10,523 bases of DNA from Tissierellaceae bacterium (lineage in GTDB: Bacteria; Bacillota; Clostridia; Tissierellales; Tissierellaceae). The stretch covers positions 1-10,523 of the forward strand of contig JALNZV010000045.1 in assembly GCA_023229175.1 (NCBI GenBank). The letters run 5' to 3'. Both the position numbers and the translations under genes were made by a program. Below are positions 5,954 through 10,523 of the stretch, one piece after another (within the stretch, counting starts at the first letter, position 1; every line of letters begins with the position of its first letter). The notes beneath the pieces were generated by a model. That model ran no database searches, was not told the origin of the DNA, and saw only the letters and a list, made by a program, of their open reading frames with translations.

Positions 5954-7939
5954 CTATATATTTAAAAGATTGGTAATATTTAATTCAGCTATGGTTTCTT
6001 CTAGTGGTTTTCCAGATTCTTTGTGCCAACCAAAAGCCTCCCAGTGATTCTTCATCATATCTTCTATTGGCACGATTTTACCTTCTAAGGGGCCTTCTTT
6101 TAAAGGTGGATTCCCAGCTATTCTATCATGCATCTTAAAGCTCATTGGTTCAATACCTTCTCTTATGTTAAACATTTGTCTTAGGGTCTGCATCCTTTTA
6201 CCAATTAACATATAATCATCTGGTGTTATATTCCATCCTGTTGCAGCATTTAAGTAATCAAATAACCTCCAGTTGCTTAATCCTGATATCATGGCAAATA
6301 GACAACCCCCTGAGCCATCTACTATCTGCTTTATGCAGCTATTGGCTACAGACTTAATCGCTACTTCACTAGATGGGACATAATTATTTTCTTTTGGTGT
6401 TCTCATTTTAACCTTAGGTGCCCATGATACATGTTCCCATAACCTCATGTATGTGTAATATTGTCCTGCTCCAACAGTATGTCTACCCGGTGTTGGATCT
6501 GCAGAAAAGTGTATTCCTAGAATTGGGTCTAACCTTGGATCGTGCATCCCTGGTTCTTGACCACCAGCATTGATGGCATATTTTTCTGAGTCTTTTCCTA
6601 TACTTTCAACAGCTTTCTTAACTCCATCTGCAAGAACATCTCCCAACCCTTCTCTTTTGATCATCTTCTTTGCTAAGGCCACTATTGCTTCTGAATTACC
6701 CCAGGTTAATTTTAGACCATCTGTATCCTTCTCAGTTAATATTCCATTCTCGTAACACTCAATGGCATAGGCTATAGTGTTCCCTGCAGATATTGTATCC
6801 ATAGTTCCCCTATTCATAATCTCATTTATATAGTAGATACTATCTAGATCCTTATTAAGAAGAAGAGCACCAAAACTATTTACTGTTTCATATTCTGGTT
6901 TATGAGTTTCTTTAAACTTACCCCTTGTAACATCTGAAACATTGCAGATTCCTCCACATCCTATAACACAAGAGTAGCAATGATATTTTTTTTCTTCTCT
7001 TTTTATTATTATATCTGGATTCATATACTTATATTTTGAATAACCAAAATCCTTAATAGACCCATCCCAGTTTTTAACTGGACAATCCCCATTTGGCAAT
7101 CCAAAGGTGTTTGTAAATATAGTCCCCCATCTTTTCATCATAGGAATACTCATCATTCCATTTAATGGAGAGTAAGTGCTTCCCATATCCATCACCCTAC
7201 TCATGGTAGGTAACATACTCCCTTTCAGTTTATTAGGAAAACTTGCTTTTTTTACCTTGTTGCCATATTCTTTTGTTATTCTCTTTATTTCCTCTTTATC
7301 ATTTCCTTCTATTTTTTTATCCCCATCCAGAACAATAGCCTTTAACTTCTTTGAACCCATTACTGCACCAAGTCCAGATCTTCCAGCCATTCTACCTTTG
7401 TCATTTGATATTCCGGAGATTAAAGATAGTTTTTCTGCCGCTTCTCCTATAGAGGCAACAGAGCACTTCTTTTTGTCTTTGTGTCTATCAATTAATATTT
7501 CCTCAGTTTCAACAGCATCTCTCCCCCAAAGGTCAGATGCATCATAAAGTCTTGGTCCGTTTTTATCAATATGTAAATACACGGGTTTCTCAGATATCCC
7601 CTTAAAGAATATTCCATCATACCCACATTGTTTAATGGCTGGGGATAGATTACCTCCACAATTTGAGTCCCCCCATCCCCCAGTTAAGGGAGATTTGGCA
7701 ACTGCTAGCCACCTTCCCGTAACTACGCTCCCTGTTCCGGTTAATAGTCCACTAACAAATCCTAATATATTATCTGGTCCTAGAGGATCTGCTTTTGGAG
7801 GAATGTTCTTGTAGAGGTAATATGCTCCAAGACCAACCCCTGATAAAAAATTCTCGTAAATTTTATCTGGTATATCTTCTTCGAAAATATTTCCAGAAGT
7901 TAAATCAACCATTAAAACTTTTCCCATATAACCCTTCAT
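5954..7939 (-). CDS. aor: Aldehyde:ferredoxin oxidoreductase (AOR) family tungsten enzyme
   Basis: A 661-residue cytoplasmic oxidoreductase expected to hold a bis-pterin tungsten (or molybdenum) centre and one 4Fe-4S cluster, oxidising an aldehyde or related substrate with ferredoxin as partner. The N-terminal beta domain covers about 1-210, with YMGKVLMVDLTSG (4-16), TGRW (74-77) and SPLTGGWGDSNCGG (83-96). Cluster ligands are C321, C324 and C328 (CYSCVIGC) plus C546 in DGSGGC (541-546), matching the four-Cys pattern of the family. The length lies between classical AOR (about 605) and GOR/BamB-like paralogues (about 653), so the substrate is not certain. A GAGAGGGG ribosome site precedes ATG 7939. 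It is 24 bases after the PPC gene and directly before the MoaD-like gene. The symbol is generic. Confidence 0.93.
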   Translation of the reverse strand: MKGYMGKVLMVDLTSGNIFEEDIPDKIYENFLSGVGLGAYYLYKNIPPKADPLGPDNILGFVSGLLTGTGSVVTGRWLAVAKSPLTGGWGDSNCGGNLSPAIKQCGYDGIFFKGISEKPVYLHIDKNGPRLYDASDLWGRDAVETEEILIDRHKDKKKCSVASIGEAAEKLSLISGISNDKGRMAGRSGLGAVMGSKKLKAIVLDGDKKIEGNDKEEIKRITKEYGNKVKKASFPNKLKGSMLPTMSRVMDMGSTYSPLNGMMSIPMMKRWGTIFTNTFGLPNGDCPVKNWDGSIKDFGYSKYKYMNPDIIIKREEKKYHCYSCVIGCGGICNVSDVTRGKFKETHKPEYETVNSFGALLLNKDLDSIYYINEIMNRGTMDTISAGNTIAYAIECYENGILTEKDTDGLKLTWGNSEAIVALAKKMIKREGLGDVLADGVKKAVESIGKDSEKYAINAGGQEPGMHDPRLDPILGIHFSADPTPGRHTVGAGQYYTYMRLWEHVSWAPKVKMRTPKENNYVPSSEVAIKSVANSCIKQIVDGSGGCLFAMISGLSNWRLFDYLNAATGWNITPDDYMLIGKRMQTLRQMFNIREGIEPMSFKMHDRIAGNPPLKEGPLEGKIVPIEDMMKNHWEAFGWHKESGKPLEETIAELNITNLLNI

Positions 7940-7963
7940 TTGATATTCCCCTCTCTTTAGGCT

Positions 7964-8386
7964 CTAATCAAATCTATATAAGTTGAGTCCTACTTCCTCG
8001 TTAAAACTTCTATCAACTTCTCCTTCTATAGACTCTATTAAAATTTCTCCTGTTGCACTGATTATACCTCTTGAAAAATGTCCTCCCCAAATCTTGTAAT
8101 CCTTATCCCCTAAATTTACGTGAAGGTGTAAATATGTTTCACCATTCATAGTAGAAATATTTCCTGACAAGGTTGTTATTTCAAAATCTCCTTTTAACTC
8201 CACTGAATGATATTTCTTAATACTGGTTTCAAACAATCCTATGGTTGCTTCACCTACTGCACCTATTCCTTTTAACCAACCTAGCTTTATATTCTGTTCA
8301 GTACAAAACTCCTTAAGAGTTTCTACTATTTTCTCCCCTTTATCTAATCTCATTACATATTTATCTCCAAATTTCTTAAAATCCAT
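7964..8386 (-). CDS. PPC (PCC/DUF296) domain protein, putative DNA-binding
   Basis: A 140-residue protein made of a single PPC domain, the small trimeric fold shared by plant AHL proteins and many bacterial and archaeal proteins. Recognisable parts are the N-terminal VMRLDKGEKIVETL (11-24), WLKGIGAV (37-44), and the metal-site-like histidines H87 and H89 (LHLHV) and H103 (GGHF). Plant relatives also carry an AT-hook for DNA binding; none is present here, so 'DNA-binding' is a family label only. It is the first gene of the operon and sits 24 bases before the AOR gene, so a regulatory or cofactor role tied to that enzyme is possible. AAGGAG is well placed before ATG 8386. Confidence 0.88.
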   Translation of the reverse strand: MDFKKFGDKYVMRLDKGEKIVETLKEFCTEQNIKLGWLKGIGAVGEATIGLFETSIKKYHSVELKGDFEITTLSGNISTMNGETYLHLHVNLGDKDYKIWGGHFSRGIISATGEILIESIEGEVDRSFNEEVGLNLYRFD

Positions 8387-8668
8387 AGATAGCTCCTTTC
8401 ATAAATTTTTATTCAATAACGACTTGCTGCAAATTAGTTGAATAGGTAGATCTTTATATACTATTTTCCCATATTTTTATCTCTTTAACCTAATTCTATG
8501 ATTCCTACTCTCATTTTACCATTTATTTACTTCTTTTTCCCATATGTGGTAATTTTTTAAACACTTCTTATAATTAATAATATTAGAATCCTAGTATATT
8601 ACACTTATTTTATCCTCATCCTGCTTTCTATAAAATACATAGGATATCAATGAAGTAGAATATTTTAC
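8387..8668. other. AT-rich leader region of the nine-gene operon
   Basis: About 280 gene-free bases between the esterase terminator and the PPC gene. The operon's promoter must lie here or be absent, but I find no convincing -35/-10 pair. I also see no Moco/tungsten cofactor riboswitch signature and no strong hairpin. The last 15 bases hold the GAAAGGAG ribosome site of the PPC gene. Confidence 0.5.
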
Positions 8669-8699
8669 AAAAAAGAGCAACCATTATCAATGATCACTC
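8669..8699 (-). terminator. Rho-independent terminator of the esterase gene
   Basis: On the minus strand, GAGTGATCATT (8699-8689) pairs with AATGGTTGCTC (8685-8675), 11 bp including G-U pairs, around a 3-base loop, followed by six T (8674-8669). It starts 40 bases after the esterase stop codon. It resembles the hairpin at 10333-10366 closely enough to suggest common origin. Confidence 0.88.
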
Positions 8700-8738
8700 A
8701 TATTTAAATAAATTCTAATATTAATAATTATTCACCTA

Positions 8739-9515
8739 TTACTCAAGTCCAAACAAATGAATTAATGCCCAGTGGACTCTCCTTTGCCAATCGAACTCAG
8801 TGTGCTCTGCACCAATTATCCAATGGGCTTCAATATTTCCTTTTGTAGGGTCATATTTACTTAGAATGCACTCTACTACCCTATCAAAGGACTTATCTAA
8901 AAAGCTTTCTTTCGTTCCCATATCTATCCACATTCGACTTTTAAGTATAGTATCCTGGTACTTATTAACAGTCTGAATATTTGTTCTTGTACCCCACCAA
9001 AATGAAGGGGATATTATTCCTAACTTTCCAAACACATCTGGATTGCAAAATCCTATATTAAAGGTTACTAATCCTCCCATTGATGATCCCATTAGTCCCG
9101 TATCTTCTGGGTTGGGTAAGGTTCTTAAGCTTGAATCAACAAAAGGCTTTAGTTCCTCTATAAGAAACCTTTCATAGAGTTTTCCCTTCCCCTTAATTCT
9201 ATCTCTTTTATATCTACCATCAGTATGAGCATACTCACTTAGTCTTTCCTCTTGCATATTGTCAATTCCAATAATTATAAGTTCTCTAATCATTCCCTTA
9301 TTAACCAGCCAATCACACACTTCATGTACCATCCACCCCACACCTGCATAAGCTCTTTCACCATCAAAAATATTCTGACCATCATGCATATATAACACAG
9401 GGTATGATTTTTCAGGGACATCAAAATAGCTTGATGGTAAATATATATTAATCTCCCTAGTGTTGTTTAGAAAATTTGATGGAAATTCCTTAATTTTAAG
9501 CATTCGTTCACTCAT
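8739..9515 (-). CDS. Alpha/beta hydrolase, putative esterase (Esterase D/Fes-like)
   Basis: A 258-residue serine hydrolase without signal peptide. Early strands carry INIYLPSSY (22-30) and YPVLYMHDGQNIF (38-50), typical of the putative esterase family. The nucleophile is Ser145 in the elbow GSSMGG (143-148). Asp199 (WIDMGTKE) and His238 (GAEHTEFDWQRR) probably complete the triad. Relatives hydrolyse formylglutathione, siderophore esters or acetylated sugars; the substrate here is unknown. It is probably a single-gene unit, with a promoter at 9565-9538 and a terminator at 8699-8669. AAGGAG lies only three bases before ATG 9515, closer than usual, so the ATG at 9503 (residue 5) is a fair alternative start. 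Confidence 0.9.
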   Translation of the reverse strand: MSERMLKIKEFPSNFLNNTREINIYLPSSYFDVPEKSYPVLYMHDGQNIFDGERAYAGVGWMVHEVCDWLVNKGMIRELIIIGIDNMQEERLSEYAHTDGRYKRDRIKGKGKLYERFLIEELKPFVDSSLRTLPNPEDTGLMGSSMGGLVTFNIGFCNPDVFGKLGIISPSFWWGTRTNIQTVNKYQDTILKSRMWIDMGTKESFLDKSFDRVVECILSKYDPTKGNIEAHWIIGAEHTEFDWQRRVHWALIHLFGLE

Positions 9516-9537
9516 TTACTCCTTCATCTCCTCAGTA

Positions 9538-9565
9538 ATTGTAAATTAATAATTAATCTTATCAA
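9538..9565 (-). promoter_or_regulatory. Candidate sigma-A promoter of the esterase gene
   Basis: On the minus strand, TTGATA (9565-9560) and TACAAT (9543-9538) are separated by 16 bases, close to the TTGACA/TATAAT consensus. Transcription would start about 16 bases before the ATG at 9515. AT-rich DNA gives chance matches, but this pair is well placed. Confidence 0.55.
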
Positions 9566-9758
9566 CTTTCTCTTCCATAGTTTACATTATTTAACCCTTT
9601 TTATCCTCTTTTTTCATCCTTTTTGATCCTTATTACTCATATTTTACCATTTTTAAGATCATTTTTGTCATTTAGTAATAATTACGTTTGTCCTCTTTTT
9701 TGCCTCCTTTCCAATTCTAAAATCAATTATAAAAATCCCTTCCAAGTCTTACTCCCTA

Positions 9759-9840
9759 TAAAATTTCCTTAGAAAAATCAAAAGATAAAAGAATATCTTC
9801 TTTAAAATTTCTATAGAAAATCTAAAGAGAAAAAGAATAT
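9759..9840. repeat. Imperfect 44-bp tandem repeat, two units
   Basis: 9759-9796 and 9803-9840 share 29 of 38 bases, both starting TAAAATTTC and ending AAGAATAT. The start-to-start distance is 44 bp. The repeat is non-coding as far as I can tell and lies upstream of the esterase promoter. Confidence 0.6.
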
Positions 9841-9991
9841 GATTATTGTCATAATAGGGCATATAAGGGGGAAGTGTCATAATAGCCATAGTGCTCAAGT
9901 GTGTAATAACAGCCATTCTCGAAGTATTGTCAGGATAGATCACGGATATTAATTGCTATTCATGATAGTAGGATGTACAGCTTCTTAGAGT

Positions 9992-10290
9992 AATAATGGG
10001 AAAGAAGAGGATGATAAAACGTTGGAATTGAAGCTGGAAAGGGAAATAGGATAGGTAGATGAGCGAAGTAAAGTCAGGGTTGCCACGATAAGAATGGGAA
10101 GAGAATCTGGAGGATAAACGTTGATAAATAGACATTCATAAGGATATAAAATATGTGAATGATCGTAGTAAAGTCAAGGCTACCACCGGAAGAAAGGGAA
10201 TGAGGAGGAGAAGGAAAATTAGAAGTGAAGCTGGATGAGATGTTGTATTATGAAGCTGGAATGGGAAATGAGAGTGGGAAGCTGGAGTGG
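9992..10290. repeat. Degenerate ~100-bp tandem repeats with T-box-like core
   Basis: 10061-10100 and 10161-10200 match at 31 of 40 bases at an offset of exactly 100. Similarity extends patchily to a preceding unit (about 9992) and a following one (about 10190). Both good units contain an element of the form AAAGTCARGGYTRCCAC (10070-10086 and 10170-10186). It resembles the T-box consensus AGGGTGGTACC with bases lost. GAAGCTGGA occurs at 10030, 10227, 10252 and 10278. The plus strand is purine-rich throughout. No gene is visible in it. The repeat is seen directly; T-box ancestry is inferred. Confidence 0.5.
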
Positions 10291-10332
10291 GAGTGTGATT
10301 AATAGTTAATCATTATTGTGGGAAACTGGCAT

Positions 10333-10366
10333 AAAAAAGAGCAATCATTAGGGTTAATGATCACTC
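10333..10366 (-). terminator. Rho-independent terminator of a gene beyond the right edge
   Basis: On the minus strand, GAGTGATCATTA (10366-10355) pairs with TAATGATTGCTC (10350-10339), 12 bp including G-U pairs, around a 4-base loop, followed by six T (10338-10333). It implies leftward transcription entering from 10367 or beyond. It is a near-copy of the esterase terminator, including the AAATAT just before the stem. Confidence 0.8.
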
Positions 10367-10372
10367 ATATTT

Positions 10373-10449
10373 TGGACAAACTTTATTGTAAATGGACAAA
10401 CTTAATTATTATTCTACAAATTATGTAGATTAATAATAAAGTCTGTCCA
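10373..10449. repeat. Three copies of TGGACAAACTTTATT, two direct and one inverted
   Basis: Copy 1 is at 10373-10387, copy 2 at 10393-10407 (one mismatch, exactly 20 bp further on) and copy 3 inverted at 10449-10435 (one mismatch). Copies 2 and 3 lie at the ends of a 26-bp imperfect inverted repeat (10393-10418 with 10424-10449, three mismatches) around a 5-base centre. TG at the outer end and repeats two helical turns apart suggest a transposase- or regulator-binding region. No transposase is visible before the window ends. Confidence 0.6.
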
Positions 10450-10523
10450 CTTTTCCCTTCCTCTTCTATCTCCTTCAACTCCTTCATTCCACTTGCTTTG
10501 AGCCACTTTTTTCCTCATTTTAG

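Noticed and set aside
8387..8668. Molybdenum/tungsten cofactor riboswitch upstream of the PPC-AOR operon
   Set aside because: Looked for because of the AOR gene. The region is AT-rich, with none of the conserved GC-rich stems of that riboswitch.
9749..9943. A 64-codon minus-strand open frame
   Set aside because: It spans the degenerate 44-bp repeats, has no convincing ribosome site and no domain, and its composition looks like translated AT-rich non-coding DNA.
9759..10290. CRISPR array
   Set aside because: The repeats are diverged, of unequal length and not separated by unique spacers of even size, and no cas genes are present.
10414..10523. A minus-strand frame open from the right edge to a TAG at 10416-10414, ending in KWTDFIINLHNL
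   Set aside because: It could be the end of the gene served by the 10333-10366 terminator, but 36 open codons are not significant. The frame runs through the inverted repeat and shows no known motif.

Overview
The window looks like a low-GC, anaerobic Firmicute of the Clostridia/Tissierellia type. The evidence is AT-rich DNA, strong GGAGG/GGGGG ribosome binding sites, an aldehyde:ferredoxin oxidoreductase (AOR) family gene, and clostridial-style small membrane and nitroreductase genes. Every gene I can support lies on the minus strand, so transcription runs from right to left.

Right part (about 8640-10523). An esterase-like alpha/beta hydrolase (8739-9515) has its own promoter and rho-independent terminator. 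Upstream of it is about 800 bases of gene-free DNA holding degenerate tandem repeats: a 44-bp repeat, and roughly 100-bp repeats that look like eroded T-box leader sequence. Beyond these lie a second terminator closely related to the esterase terminator and a cluster of TGGACAAACTTTATT repeats that resembles a transposon end.

Middle (2329-8386). Nine tightly packed genes form one probable operon. In order of transcription they encode a PPC/DUF296 protein, an AOR-family tungsten enzyme, a MoaD/ThiS-like protein ending in GG, an HNH nuclease, a DUF1648 membrane protein, a small zinc-ribbon membrane protein, a nitroreductase, a VOC (glyoxalase-fold) protein and an MccF-like S66 peptidase. The first three make a coherent redox-enzyme and cofactor module. 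The last six look like an accessory, detoxification or defence-type tail whose joint role is unknown. The operon ends in a terminator whose stem contains the stop codon of the last gene.

Left part (1-2299). A complete 2172-bp group II intron encoding a reverse transcriptase/maturase is inserted at the end of that terminator's T-tract. Both ends can be fixed: a GTGCGAC 5' end, domain V, domain VI with a bulged A seven bases from the 3' end, and an 8-bp EBS1-IBS1 match to the terminator tail. Its 3' end is followed, with no base between, by the 5' end of a second identical copy that runs off the window. This is a head-to-tail intron tandem behind one terminator and is the most unusual structure here. 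Targeting a terminator is typical of group IIC introns, yet domain V carries an AGC triad rather than the CGC expected for IIC, so the class assignment needs care.
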